The notes under the pieces: generated by a model
The model's database searches: none
The model's input: the letters and a program-made list of their open reading frames with translations, nothing else
What the model was told of the DNA's origin: nothing
Made by a program: the position numbers and the translations under genes
DNA from: Pycnococcus provasolii
Taxonomy: Eukaryota; Chlorophyta; Pseudoscourfieldiophyceae; Pseudoscourfieldiales; Pycnococcaceae
DNA length: 64,000 nucleotides
Reading direction: 5' to 3'
Assembly: GCA_938743325.2 (NCBI GenBank)
Contig: OW568862.1
Coordinates: 62,001-126,000 of the forward strand
Part shown: positions 16,452-27,600 of the stretch, piece after piece
How the letters are laid out: the number at the start of each line of letters is the position of its first letter
How positions within the stretch are numbered: position 1 is the stretch's first letter

Positions 16452-19400
16452 ATGGCGTCTCTTCCTCCTCCTGGCCCGGCCCCTGGGAGTAGTAGGAAAA
16501 GAAGTTCTAACCAAATAGTGGCGGTGGCGGATCTTGTTGGTGGTGATCTCGGTGACAGTGATAGTGGTGGGTTAGGGTTGGGCAATCTTCCTCCTCCTGA
16601 TGTGGCAGTGCCAGTCGCCGTCGCCTTTGCTGTCTCGGAAAGCAAGGTTACCAGTAGTGGTGGTGGTGGTGGTGGTGGTGGGAAGGATGATGGTGACGAA
16701 GAGATACAAGAAGATGGTCATGATAAGCAGGACGACTCCGACGAATTGGACCTGCCGTCGGCAGCATTCACTGCGCTCTTCAAACACGCGGACTCGATCG
16801 ATGCCATGCTCATGCTCGTCGGAACGGCGGGCGCTGTCGTGGGAGGAAGCACGCTGCCCGTCTTCTCCGTGCTGTTCGGGGACCTCGTGCAGTCACTAGG
16901 CGAAGGGAAGGCGAACATTAACACAATCGTCATCAGCTTCGCCGTCCTAGCAGCCATCGCGCTCGTCAGCTCGTACTTGGAAGTCGCGCTATTCCGACTC
17001 GCAAGCCAGCGCATGGCCGGACGCGTGCAACGGGCATACCTCAAGGCGCTGCTCGACCAGGACCCTGGATACTTCGACACGTCAGACAAACTGTCGGGAA
17101 AACTACTCAGCTCCATATCCAACGACGCCGCCGAGTACAAAGACTCCGTCAGCGAAAAGGCGTCGAACGTCGTGCACCACACAAGCACGCTCCTCGTGGG
17201 CATGGGCATTGGGTTCTGGTACAACTGGGTGCTCAGCCTCGTGCTCCTGGCGTGCATCCCGCTGCTCGCCGCGGCAGGGGCTGTCATGAGCAATAGCCTA
17301 GAGAACGCGTCCAAGGCGAACGCGGAGGCGTTTGGAAACGCCGGCGCCATCGTCACCGAAACGGTCGGTGCAGCGCGCATCGTGTACAGCCTCGGCATCG
17401 AGGACAAGTTCGTCAAGCAGTTTGGAGACACGCTCAAGACAACCATCGCCATGGGACGGCGAGCTGCCGCCGGCTTTGGATTTGGGCAGGGTGTCATCGA
17501 CTTCGTGTTCTTTGGAATTTACGCGCTTGCGCTGTGGTATGGCGCGAAGCAGATCACCGACGGCGACGCGACTGGCGGTGACGTCATGACGACCCTCTTT
17601 GCCGTAGTCATCGGCGGATTTGGAATTGGAAATACCGCGCCTGGTTTTGCGGCGTTTGCCAAGGGGCGGGCCGCACTCGCTCGCATCAACGCCGTTCTCG
17701 AGCGCCAGCCGGCGATTGCCGATCCCGCCGACGGTGGCAAGGAACCCAGCAATGCCACGGGAACGCTCGTCATGACCGACGTCGCGTTCGCGTATCCCAG
17801 CCGACCTGGCGTTCCGATATTGCAAGGCCTCAACTTGTCCGTGGCGAGCGGCGAGTCCGTCGCCCTCGTCGGGAAGTCTGGCAGCGGCAAGTCCACCGTG
17901 ATCCAGCTCGTCGAGCGCTTCTACGACCCGCTCGGCGGGAAAATCACGTTCGACGGCCACGAGCTGAAGAGCCTCAAGCTCGCATGGCTGCGCTCGCATC
18001 TTGGCCTCGTGTCCCAGGAGCCGACGCTGTTCGCGACATCGATTCGCGAAAACATCCTGTACGGCCGTCCTGGCGCGACCCAGGCGGACGTCGAGGCGGC
18101 GAGCTTGATGGCACACGTGACGGAGTTCGTGTCCACGCTGCCCGATAAGTTTGAAACGCAGGCGGGCGAGCGCGGCGTGCAGCTTTCTGGCGGTCAAAAG
18201 CAGCGCATCGCGATCGCGCGCGCGGTGCTTCGCAACCCGACGCTCTTGCTTCTCGACGAGGCGACGAGCGCGCTGGACACGGAGTCGGAGAGGCTTGTGC
18301 AGGATGCGCTGGACAAGCTCATGGAGCGCCGTTCGTCGATCGCGATTGCGCATCGCCTGAGCACGATCCAGAACTCGGACAAGATCGTGGTGATGCAGAA
18401 GGGGCGCAAGGTTGAGGAGGGCACGCACGAGCAACTGAGCAACACCAAGGATGGGGTGTACAGCATGCTGCTCCGTCAGCAGCAGGGACGTGGAAGCACG
18501 GATGACCTAACGAAGGTTGAGTCGCAGGCGTCGTTCGACGATGAGGAGGATGGCGAGGATGGCGGCAAGGTGGTATCAAAGTCGCCCACGAAGGTGATGT
18601 CGAAAAAGCTGAGCAAGTCATCCTCGAACAAGGATGGCGAGGAGGAGAAGAAGGAGGGGGAGGAGGAGAGTGAGGAGGAGAAGGCTGTGAATGTTGGCTT
18701 TGCTGACCTGTGGCCGTATCAAAAACCGGAGGCTGGCTGGATTGTCGTTGGTATCATCGGATCCATGCTAGCTGGAGTCGTTCTGCCGCTGTTCGCCGTT
18801 GCATTTGCCGGCTTTTTCGATGTTTTCTTTATGCCCGAAGGTCGTGCACGTGACAATAAGGTGATGGAGTACAGCTTGATGATGCTTGGCCTTGGTATTG
18901 CGAGCTTCGTAGGAAAGTTTTTCGCAGGCCTCGGGCTTGGCATCGCCGGCAACAGGCTTGCACTGCGTCTTCGCGAGGCGCTCTTCGGCGCGTACATGAA
19001 CCAGGAGATTGGATTCTACGACGAGGCGAGGAACACGAGTGGTGCCATCGTGAGCCGTGTCGAGAAAGACACGATGAACATCCGCGGCGCGCTAGGAGAC
19101 CGCTTTGGCGTGGCGCTGCGTTGCGTCGTTTGCGTGGCTGCGGGGTACACCATCGGTTTCTTCCGTGACTGGAAGCTGACGCTTGTCATCACCGCCATCT
19201 TCCCCCTGATTGTTGGCTCCGCGGCAATCGATGCGATGTTTCGCATGGGATTTGATGCAGGCCAGGGCAAGAAGGAGATAGATCCTGCGACGCAGCTTGC
19301 GGCGGATGCCGTCGCGAACGTGCGCGTAGTCCAGGCGTACGACATGTCCATGTCAATCATAGATGCATTCACCGCACGTCGTGGTGGCACGAGCAAGGAG

Positions 19401-20444
19401 GAGGTGAGGCTTGCGCACGTTGTCGGCATGGCATTCGGATTTAGCCAAGGAATTATATACGCGCAGTACTCGCTGTGCTTCTGGTACGGCAATGAGCTCG
19501 TGAAGAAAGGAGAGATGAAATTTAACGAGGTGTTCGAGGTTTTCTTCGCAATCCTCTGCGTCGGCTTCGGCCTTGCGGAGGCGGGAACCATGGCCCCTGC
19601 CGTTGCCGAGGCGCCTGCTGCCATTAAACGCGTGTTTGCAGTGCTGCATCGCCAGCCGGCGATTGCCGATCCCGCCGACGGTGGCAAGGAACCCAGCAAT
19701 GCCACGGGAACGCTCGTCATGACCGACGTCGCGTTCGCGTATCCCAGCCGACCTGGCGTTCCGATATTGCAAGGCCTCAACTTGTCCGTGGCGAGCGGCG
19801 AGTCCGTCGCCCTCGTCGGGAAGTCTGGCAGCGGCAAGTCCACCGTGATCCAGCTCGTCGAGCGCTTCTACGACCCGCTCGGCGGGAAAATCACGTTCGA
19901 CGGCCACGAGCTGAAGAGCCTCAAGCTCGCATGGCTGCGCTCGCATCTTGGCCTCGTGTCCCAGGAGCCGACGCTGTTCGCGACATCGATTCGCGAAAAC
20001 ATCCTGTACGGCCGTCCTGGCGCGACCCAGGCGGACGTCGAGGCGGCGAGCTTGATGGCACACGTGACGGAGTTCGTGTCCACGCTGCCCGATAAGTTTG
20101 AAACGCAGGCGGGCGAGCGCGGCGTGCAGCTTTCTGGCGGTCAAAAGCAGCGCATCGCGATCGCGCGCGCGGTGCTTCGCAACCCGACGCTCTTGCTTCT
20201 CGACGAGGCGACGAGCGCGCTGGACACGGAGTCGGAGAGGCTTGTGCAGGATGCGCTGGACAAGCTCATGGAGCGCCGTTCGTCGATCGCGATTGCGCAT
20301 CGCCTGAGCACGATCCAGAACTCGGACAAGATCGTGGTGATGCAGAAGGGGCGCAAGGTTGAGGAGGGCACGCACAGTGCCTTGTTGAGCATGAATGGCA
20401 TTTACACGAAGATGCACACGCTCAACACGGGCGGTGCTCTCTAA
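16452..20444 (+). CDS. Full-length ABCB (P-glycoprotein/MDR-type) ABC transporter
   Basis: A protein of 1,330 residues with the order membrane domain, NBD, linker, membrane domain, NBD. The ATG at 16452 (MASLPPPGP) is chosen; the frame is open further upstream but hydrophobic and not family-like. The membrane domains begin near residues 115 and 755. Both NBDs have Walker A GKSGSGKS, Q-loop VSQEPTLF, signature LSGGQKQR, Walker B LLLLDEATSALD and H-loop AHRLST, so both ATP sites are complete. The linker (about 690-745) is Lys- and Glu-rich. Family members export lipophilic compounds across the plasma or organelle membrane. The two NBDs are identical in DNA over 726 bp, which is most unusual. 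Confidence 0.93.
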   Translation: MASLPPPGPAPGSSRKRSSNQIVAVADLVGGDLGDSDSGGLGLGNLPPPDVAVPVAVAFAVSESKVTSSGGGGGGGGKDDGDEEIQEDGHDKQDDSDELDLPSAAFTALFKHADSIDAMLMLVGTAGAVVGGSTLPVFSVLFGDLVQSLGEGKANINTIVISFAVLAAIALVSSYLEVALFRLASQRMAGRVQRAYLKALLDQDPGYFDTSDKLSGKLLSSISNDAAEYKDSVSEKASNVVHHTSTLLVGMGIGFWYNWVLSLVLLACIPLLAAAGAVMSNSLENASKANAEAFGNAGAIVTETVGAARIVYSLGIEDKFVKQFGDTLKTTIAMGRRAAAGFGFGQGVIDFVFFGIYALALWYGAKQITDGDATGGDVMTTLFAVVIGGFGIGNTAPGFAAFAKGRAALARINAVLERQPAIADPADGGKEPSNATGTLVMTDVAFAYPSRPGVPILQGLNLSVASGESVALVGKSGSGKSTVIQLVERFYDPLGGKITFDGHELKSLKLAWLRSHLGLVSQEPTLFATSIRENILYGRPGATQADVEAASLMAHVTEFVSTLPDKFETQAGERGVQLSGGQKQRIAIARAVLRNPTLLLLDEATSALDTESERLVQDALDKLMERRSSIAIAHRLSTIQNSDKIVVMQKGRKVEEGTHEQLSNTKDGVYSMLLRQQQGRGSTDDLTKVESQASFDDEEDGEDGGKVVSKSPTKVMSKKLSKSSSNKDGEEEKKEGEEESEEEKAVNVGFADLWPYQKPEAGWIVVGIIGSMLAGVVLPLFAVAFAGFFDVFFMPEGRARDNKVMEYSLMMLGLGIASFVGKFFAGLGLGIAGNRLALRLREALFGAYMNQEIGFYDEARNTSGAIVSRVEKDTMNIRGALGDRFGVALRCVVCVAAGYTIGFFRDWKLTLVITAIFPLIVGSAAIDAMFRMGFDAGQGKKEIDPATQLAADAVANVRVVQAYDMSMSIIDAFTARRGGTSKEEVRLAHVVGMAFGFSQGIIYAQYSLCFWYGNELVKKGEMKFNEVFEVFFAILCVGFGLAEAGTMAPAVAEAPAAIKRVFAVLHRQPAIADPADGGKEPSNATGTLVMTDVAFAYPSRPGVPILQGLNLSVASGESVALVGKSGSGKSTVIQLVERFYDPLGGKITFDGHELKSLKLAWLRSHLGLVSQEPTLFATSIRENILYGRPGATQADVEAASLMAHVTEFVSTLPDKFETQAGERGVQLSGGQKQRIAIARAVLRNPTLLLLDEATSALDTESERLVQDALDKLMERRSSIAIAHRLSTIQNSDKIVVMQKGRKVEEGTHSALLSMNGIYTKMHTLNTGGAL
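17703..18428 (+). repeat. Identical 726-bp NBD block, copy 1
   Basis: This block covers residues 418-659 of the ABC transporter and matches 19650-20375 base for base as far as I could compare, including all synonymous positions. Confidence 0.9.
19650..20375 (+). repeat. Identical 726-bp NBD block, copy 2
   Basis: The second copy of the nucleotide-binding-domain block, offset 1,947 bp from copy 1. Sequence on both sides diverges abruptly. Confidence 0.9.
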
Positions 20445-20665
20445 TAACAAAGTAGGCGGTAAAAAAGAAATGTCCATAAGAGCCATAGATTATAGGTAGC
20501 ACTCTCCATAGTTGGTAATCCATATGGTCTCTCCCTAGGTAGCAACGCACAGTTTTCGATGTTTCCCCCTCCCCCAACCCCCAATTCGCGCCGCCGCCAC
20601 CGCCCCCTTTTTCGCGTGCCCATTTATTTGGCCAAAGCTCGTCGACTGCTGCGACGCTGCCCGCG

Positions 20666-21625
20666 ATGGGACGCGCGTCGAAGGATAAGCGCGACGTGTA
20701 CTACCGCCGCGCGAAAGAGGAAGGGTGGCGCGCGCGCTCCGCATACAAACTCCTGCAACTCGACGACGAGTTCGGCATCTTGCACAATGTCGAGCGCGTT
20801 GTCGACCTCTGCGCAGCACCCGGATCGTGGTCGCAAGTTCTATCACGACGCCTCCTCGGGCCTGCGCCTTCCGCATCTGGTGCTCAGGGTGGGGTGGCAG
20901 GCTCTGCCGCAGGCGCAGCCTCCGAACGACCGCGCATCGTCGCGGTGGACCTGCAACCCATGGCTCCCATTGCCGGGGTTAAGTGCGTGCAGGGAGACAT
21001 CACGGACCCAACGACGCTTGACGCAGTCAAGGACATTTTAGGCGCACAGGCGGACGCCGTCGTGTGCGACGGCGCTCCAGACGTCACCGGACTACACGAC
21101 TTTGACGAGTACGTGCAAGCACAGCTCGTCGTCGCGGCGCTCGGCGTGTGCGCGCGTGTGCTTCGCCCCGGCGGTTGCTTCGTCGCGAAAGTGTTCCGCG
21201 GACCGGAGAGTGGCCTTCTGTGGGAGCAAATGCGCGTGCTCTTCCACGACGTGCACCTCGCAAAACCTCGGGCTTCGCGTGGATCATCCGTCGAGGCATT
21301 CGTTGTCGCGCGCGACTTTAGGCCGCCACCTTCGAGCAGTTCTGGCGACAGCAGGGTGAACGACCCGTTGATGGACGCTCTCGACATCGAGCAGCCGCGC
21401 GCGGCACCTTTCGTCGCGTGCGGCGACTTGAGCGGCTGGGACGCTGACCGTTCATATGACCTCGAGGTTCCCGAGCAAGCTCCCACGTCGATGGACGAAG
21501 ATGGCGATCCTAGTCAAACGCCTGACGAGATGCGTCGTCCCAAGCCGGTCGTGCTTGCGCCTGTGCAGGAGCCCACGGCGCCGGCTTATTTGGCCGCTCT
21601 CGCAAGACGGCGTGCGAAGCACTAA
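20666..21625 (+). CDS. FTSJ1: TRM7/FTSJ1 tRNA 2'-O-ribose methyltransferase
   Basis: A protein of 319 residues. The N-terminus MGRASKDKRDVYYRRAKEEG and then RARSAYKLLQLDDEF is nearly that of yeast TRM7 and human FTSJ1. The SAM site VDLCAAPGSWSQVLSR follows. The K-D-K-E catalytic tetrad is visible in SAYKL, CDGAPDVTG, FVAKVFRG and SSVEAFVV. FACGDLSGWD-type sequence near residue 250 is the family's conserved C-terminal part, used in partner binding. The enzyme methylates riboses 32 and 34 in the tRNA anticodon loop, using S-adenosylmethionine in the cytosol. The gene follows the ABC gene on the same strand by 221 bp, and its stop codon is the first base triplet of dispersed element copy C. Confidence 0.93.
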   Translation: MGRASKDKRDVYYRRAKEEGWRARSAYKLLQLDDEFGILHNVERVVDLCAAPGSWSQVLSRRLLGPAPSASGAQGGVAGSAAGAASERPRIVAVDLQPMAPIAGVKCVQGDITDPTTLDAVKDILGAQADAVVCDGAPDVTGLHDFDEYVQAQLVVAALGVCARVLRPGGCFVAKVFRGPESGLLWEQMRVLFHDVHLAKPRASRGSSVEAFVVARDFRPPPSSSSGDSRVNDPLMDALDIEQPRAAPFVACGDLSGWDADRSYDLEVPEQAPTSMDEDGDPSQTPDEMRRPKPVVLAPVQEPTAPAYLAALARRRAKH

Positions 21626-21718
21626 GATCGCTCATTGAGTAATGAAATGTACTTTACTTCGTCCAACGGTCGTCACACCACTCAGCCCATTCAGCGGCGC
21701 CATTCAGCAGCGCATCTT

Positions 21719-21720
<2 letters not shown>
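21623..21720 (+). repeat. Dispersed 3'-end element, copy C (TRM7)
   Basis: It starts with the TRM7 stop codon (TAAGATCGCTCATT), continues with ATGTACTTTACTTCGTCC and ends in CCATTCAGC direct repeats. A TG dinucleotide run follows at 21723-21757. Confidence 0.75.
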
Positions 21721-21763
<43 letters not shown>

Positions 21764-21793
21764 AGCCATATTTTCAGAATAATTGATTATTTT

Positions 21794-23827
21794 TTACTTT
21801 CCTGCATTCAAAGGATCTTGCGAAGTCTCTCTCTTCAGTAATTCTCTTTTTTCAGTATTTTTTCTTAGTAGTACAGTGCGATTTGTCGGAGACTCCTTCT
21901 CAGGCGTACCTAATTCCTCACGCGCTCGCTCTTCTCTAGCTTCCTGATTGGTCACCGCTTCCAAAGCATGCTCCATCACAACCTCCAACACATCCTTCAG
22001 TGACACGCTGGAAGCCTCGAGCATACTTGTGAGCAATGCAGCGAGAAGACTCAAACCCATCGCCGTGAGCAACATCCACGTGATTACGTACCAGGGAAAG
22101 TCCTTCGCGGGCATGCCCGGCGTGTCGCCAGACGTCAACGAGAAGTCGCCGTAGCCGATAGTCGTGAAGGAGATCCACGCATAGTAGTAGCAGTCGCTCA
22201 ACGACCACCCTACAAGATGCTCCATGATCTGGCTGTAGACGACGATGTACAAAGCAGCGAAGAATGAGATGAGAATGACGTTTTCGTACTGCTCGCTGAA
22301 GAACGGCAAGTCCATCAACTCGTTCAGGAACCCCGAAGCGCGGTTGAACACGACGGCGTCACGGATCAAAATCATGCCGTGCAAGCCAAGGCCTATGAGC
22401 GAAAACAACACGAGGAACAGGCGGCCATCTTCGGTGAACGGCACGATGTCGCCGTACCCGATCGTGGTGATGGTCTGAAAGACGATGTAGAAGCAGTGCC
22501 AGTAGTCGAAGCGGTGCACGTACGGCTCGCCTGCATCGAGCTTTTCCACCTGCGCGCGGTACACGGAGTTGCCGGCGCTGAACGCAGCGAGCTCTTGAAT
22601 AGCGGCGTGACACGGTTCGTGTGTTGCGTTTGTGGCGCTGGGACCATAGCACGCGTTGTACACATTGGTCTCGTGTTCCGCGTAATCTGTTCGATATTTG
22701 GCTATTCTGTCCTTCTCCGGGCCTTCCTCGAGATTGCTGAGAACCCTTGCTCCTAGGCTGAGGTAGCCAAATAGTACGCAGTACAAGAAGGCGGACTTGA
22801 ACACGGCCGTGGGCGTCGGGTCAGCCTCGACTCCGACGCCAGAGAAGAAGCCGCCGAAGAAGTCCATCACCCGGTTGAGCGTGCTGTACTGGGTGCTCTC
22901 ACTCTCACTCTTGCTTAAGGTGTCGAGCGCGTGCAAGCCTTGCCTTGGGTCGAGGGCGCGGATGAGCGTGTCAATCACGTCGAACTGTTCTCCTTCGTTG
23001 CTGATGGTCTTTCCGTGTTGTTCCACGAGCTGTGTCATGAGGTCCTTGGTTTCATTAAACCTTTGATATCTGCTATTTTCCGATACCTCGGCGGCCACCA
23101 CCTCGTTTAAGTGGTGCATCGTCTGTCCCGGCGACGTCGGCGTCCCTTCGAAGCTTGCCTCGCCACTACTGGGCCCCACTTTCCCTTTGCCCCATCCAGC
23201 TGTACGCCACAAGTTCCATTGTTCGGCAATCTGGTGTTTTCTAACGGCGTTCGTCAGTCCCTGTTTTTTGTTGGACGAGTTTGCGCGACTCCAGTTTTGC
23301 GTATGCTTCGTCGCACTCGCTACTATGGAGTGTATTGCTGGAAGGCTGCTCTCTCCCCCCGTCACTTCGTCGTACATGGGCGACAGCGAGCTTCCGAGCG
23401 GCGACGTGGGCGTCCCGTTTCCGTTTCCGTTTCCGTTTCCGTCGGTTGGCGTGGCGGCCTCTCGTGTCCACGTGATCGTGCGCGCTCCATCCTTGAGTGG
23501 CGGCAAGAAGTCGGCTCCCCCTTGCGTATCGGCCGCCACGTTCGCCTCTCCCCCTTCGACATCGACGGCGTTTACGGCGGGAGGGGGCGTAACTTCTGCA
23601 CCTCCTTCCAATCCCGAGAACGCGCCTTCACGCGCACTACCATTACTAGAAGAGGGCAAAGGAGGAGGCAAGGGCGCCTCAACGTCAACGGACGAAGCAC
23701 CCTCAGCACCCTTAGCATTAGCACTGGCACTGGCACTGGCGTCCTCCTCCTCCTCCTCCTCTGAGACTTGCCGGACATCGATGTTGTCGGAGGAGGGGGA
23801 GGACATGGAACGCCCTGATGAGGACAT
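21794..23827 (-). CDS. Two-pore-domain potassium channel
   Basis: A protein of 677 residues; the ATG at 23827 is used because the more distal start of the frame is not an ATG. Residues 1-330 are polar and low-complexity. The channel part has M1 (FLYCVLFGYLSLGARVL), pore 1 with TTIGYGDIVP near residue 455, M2 (LFLVLFSLIGLGLHG), M3 (LISFFAALYIVVYSQIM), pore 2 with TTIGYGDFSL near 555, and M4 (WMLLTAMGLSLLAALL). Two pore loops per chain means a dimer forms the K+-selective pore in a membrane. The C-terminal tail (about 75 residues) is charged and lacks the EF hands of plant TPK channels, so it should not be Ca2+-gated in that way. Upstream is a GTAC-rich intergenic region. Confidence 0.88.
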   Translation of the reverse strand: MSSSGRSMSSPSSDNIDVRQVSEEEEEEDASASASANAKGAEGASSVDVEAPLPPPLPSSSNGSAREGAFSGLEGGAEVTPPPAVNAVDVEGGEANVAADTQGGADFLPPLKDGARTITWTREAATPTDGNGNGNGNGTPTSPLGSSLSPMYDEVTGGESSLPAIHSIVASATKHTQNWSRANSSNKKQGLTNAVRKHQIAEQWNLWRTAGWGKGKVGPSSGEASFEGTPTSPGQTMHHLNEVVAAEVSENSRYQRFNETKDLMTQLVEQHGKTISNEGEQFDVIDTLIRALDPRQGLHALDTLSKSESESTQYSTLNRVMDFFGGFFSGVGVEADPTPTAVFKSAFLYCVLFGYLSLGARVLSNLEEGPEKDRIAKYRTDYAEHETNVYNACYGPSATNATHEPCHAAIQELAAFSAGNSVYRAQVEKLDAGEPYVHRFDYWHCFYIVFQTITTIGYGDIVPFTEDGRLFLVLFSLIGLGLHGMILIRDAVVFNRASGFLNELMDLPFFSEQYENVILISFFAALYIVVYSQIMEHLVGWSLSDCYYYAWISFTTIGYGDFSLTSGDTPGMPAKDFPWYVITWMLLTAMGLSLLAALLTSMLEASSVSLKDVLEVVMEHALEAVTNQEAREERAREELGTPEKESPTNRTVLLRKNTEKRELLKRETSQDPLNAGK

Positions 23828-24655
23828 GAACAACCTCCTGACGATGGACTCGCTCGCTCACGTGAGAAAGGGGAGGGGAAGGGAGGCCCTCGAGAGACAA
23901 CGAAAGCCTGAGGGGAGGGGATTGAGACAAAGTGAGACAACTCCCCAGCTCCTCACCTCCCCTCACCTCACCTCACCTCAACGCAGCCTCCTTTCAGCTC
24001 TTTCCCCCTCCCCTTTCCCCTCCCCTACCCTTTCGGTACCTTTCCTCATAAACCAACTTCGAGATTTCTTTCGAAGCCTTCCCTGAACCTGACTGCCTGA
24101 TGGTGCGAATGATTGCGCCGAATCCATCCGCTCCTCATAGACTAAAGGTTTAAGGTAGTCGACAGGTGTTCCTCGAAGTATTTGCTCCAGGTAGCCAGGC
24201 TGCCAGGCTCTATGAGTACCTATTCTGACCTTAGGTAGATTCAGGCCGGCCTTCATACCTGTAGGGTACCGGGTAAGGTTTCTCGCCGGGTTTTCGTTGC
24301 AATCGCATTTGATTGGAATTTTGTCGTTTTTAACGGTGGGATCCTTAACCCCTAAACGTTCGGGGGGAGTGTTAAACCCCCCCTTACACCCTCTCTTCCT
24401 AACGTACCGGTACGTTACATACAGTACGGTACAGTACAGGTACTGTACGTACTGTACCGTACGGTACTACCGGTACAGTACAGTACTCATAGTCTAAGGT
24501 ACAGTACAGTACAGTACAGTACAGTACGGTACACTACAGAAGGTTACTGTAGTTAAAAAGTGATCGCAGCACCATGACTACAGTAGAGCGCACGGTAAAA
24601 AGTGGAATCTTTGAAGTCGGAACTCCCCACTGACGTTAATGGCGTGCCTAATAAG
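23828..24655. other. Intergenic region with GTAC-rich palindromic tract
   Basis: An 828-bp region between the 3' end of giant gene B and the start of the K+ channel gene. It contains a CCTCA run at about 23950-23980 and, at 24405-24540, a tract dominated by GTAC, CAGTAC and GGTACC units that is strongly self-complementary. CTACAGTA motifs lie at 24535-24590. No gene is seen. Confidence 0.5.
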
Positions 24656-27600
24656 TTACTGAAATGCTCGTTCATATTCATCCGATACCTTCTGGAGGTC
24701 ATCTCTGACCACGTCCACGATCTCGACCGTGCCCATTGTTCCCGTGTGGTCATCACCCGGAATGTACACCTTCACCTCGGAAGCATTCGCAGGGGCGTCC
24801 TCTACAACAACACCTTGAAGACGTGCATCACCAAGCTTGTCGTTCCATCGACGCGCGGAAATAGTGACAGAGTCTCCGCGAAAGCTCGGTTCCCTTCCCA
24901 AGTTTCTTAGGGAAAATGAAGAAACGGTCGAAGGACTTTTCTCAACCACAACTTCCCTGCTGCCACCGCCTCGCCCGTCGAATGTGAACGACGTAAGCGT
25001 CGGTAAAGACGAAGGTGTGTTTCCTTTGCCACTGCTATTGACACCGTGCTTCTTCTTCATCCAAGCCATTGCCGCAAGAATGCCGGCGAGAAGGGCTATC
25101 GCTGCCAGGATGCCCAAAACGATTCCTGCAATCTCCGCGCCGCCGAGTGCCGACGTGCCACCACTCTTGTCTTCTTCGCTCTGGCCGGTTTCGGATCCAT
25201 CCACCGAAACTTCCTTGACACAGGTGTCCCGCTCATACTCTGAAAAATTGGAAACCTGAACCATACTACTACCGGCGACTGTATCCAACAGATTCGACCT
25301 AGAGCTAATCCGGCTTTCCATCGACTTGAAAGATCCCGCGGAAATCTCGACGAGAGTTGGCGATTGCGCGCCGCGGCCCATCATGTCGTATCGAATTTCC
25401 CTTTCTGCAATTGAGCTGGTGAGGTCATCCACCAACGCCGGAGCGTGGTAATAGGCAACCGGTCCCACGTACAGACGCCAAAGACCATTGGAAGGGCTGC
25501 CGCCGCATTTTTCGCACGCGAGCGTAACCCTTGGTCGATCTGCCGTAATGTCTGCATCATTATCCAGCGATCCCGCACGATAAGCCATGGTTCTGTCGAC
25601 AATCGGCTGTACGGCTGCCTGCAGCTCATGTCCCGCACTTTCATCCAAGGCCCCAGGCTCGTACGCGAGAACAATTGTCGTGGGATTCAATATGCCAGAA
25701 TCCGAGATTTTGATAGGTGTGATAGAATTGCCCGTCTTGTACAGGATAGCGCGCCCATAGTGGAACACCGAGAGCATTTCCAGCGTGGTATTACGTTCGG
25801 ATGTTTCGGGATCAGCTTCGTCCAAAGCATCGAATAGATCAATCGAATCTTCGATTGGGTCCTCGTTGTCCTTGTAGCAGCAGAATGGGATACACTCTCG
25901 CACGTACGTGGAATTTGAGCACAAAGTCGCGTCGTACGCCTGTGTGAATCTTTCGTTCGACCCATCGATAAATTGGCGACGCTTTCGCATTCTCCGTTTC
26001 CTGGCTCGAATATTCAGCGCCGTTCTGACTGATTCTGGGAGCTGATTCACCAAATATTTGTAAATACTATCACCTAAGTTGACCAGGATTTCGTACGCTA
26101 TTTCCTTAGGTTTAAGCGAGGGCACGTTGAAGTCCAAATCTTTCATGCCCTGTTCGAAAAGCTCGTATCTGATATTTAGCGCAAGCGCAGGCTTCTTAGA
26201 ATCTTCTTCTTCGTCCCCGCCAATGTTTGATTGGATCTGAAACTTCTCCACCTTGATGAATTTATCAACATACGAAAGCCCTTCATTGATAGCATTGCGA
26301 ACATCGTCAATAATATTAGTGATGATTTGAGTCAGCTTGAGCAAGCCATTCTTAGCACCCTCGAGCAGTTCTTGCACCTTCCCCAGTGCTGCCACGGCTG
26401 TATCGCTTAACTTTTGAACGCCAGCTCTGACTCCTTCAAGTGCCTTTTCAGCGGCCCAGACCGCCGCCTGTGCTGTTTTTACACCTACTTTGTATGTACC
26501 CGCCTTTGCACAAGCCCCAAAAGTCCATCCTCCACATCTGTCATTGTTTCCACATCTGCAAACCCAATGATCTGCCAAATCGTCAGCAGATTCTAATTTG
26601 CGTTGCATGCGTCTCAAGTCCTCTTGATATGGCTCAATTGCTCTTTGGACTTCTTCGTTCGCTTTTCTCACCTTATCCTTTGCCACCTCAATGTCCGCTT
26701 TGATATCATCTATAATTTTCGCAGCCCATTCTTGGAGTTCTTTCAGCCCATCAACCATCAAATCTGCAAGACGGTTCATTGCCTGGCTAATGAATACCGT
26801 TAAAAGACTTTTGTTGTTGTCCGTGGCCAAAGTAAAGGACATAGACATTCTTGCATCTGACTCCCACAGCTTGTACGTGTTCGCTGAAATCTTGACTCCA
26901 CCCCACACATCTCCCCACTGCAGGCGAGCATCGAGCATCACTCCACCCGCAGCGGGAACGTCAAGAGATGTCTCGCCCTCCTCTTCTGGAAGGGTTGCAT
27001 TCAGTTTTTCCTTAAGAATCGTGCGGCAGTCGGCGTCACCACTGCCTATGGTCCAGAACATAGTCACCATGAGCTCCACGTCAAATAGGCTGATCTTGCC
27101 GTCGGCGCAAATGACAACCTCCTGTTTTTGATCGGATGCCAAAACCTTCAAATAGAAGAGCACATCATTCGTAATTCGCCCTGTGATTTTAAGAACGCCC
27201 AAAAGTTTGATTGGATTGATCCGTGCCGCAATCTCCACAAAGCCACCGGTGCCCTGATCCTCTGGAACTTTCTGGATAATGACGCTAATGCGTTCGGCGC
27301 TGAAAAATCCGTAAAAGAGCTCGATATTGTCCGCCACGAAGCCAAAACCTGGCTTGACCAAAACGACGTTGCTCTCCGACACCACCGCATCCCCAGTATT
27401 CACCCACAGATCAAGCTTATCTGCTTTGAGAAAGCTTCCGCCGCTAAGGGTGTCGCCGGTGGAGTCGCCAGAACCTGACTCACCAAACAGCATCCGGAAT
27501 ATCGTCGCCGTATCAAAATTATGAAGTTCGAGTCCAAAGGCTGCCCTGGGTGGCGCGGCGTCTAATGCCAGGGTAACAGATCCTTCAAGATCGCCAAATT

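Noticed and set aside
19353-20486. Long minus-strand frame of 377 codons opposite the second ABC domain
   Set aside because: It is antisense to a perfect ABC transporter frame and repeats exactly where the NBD block repeats. No domain is recognisable.
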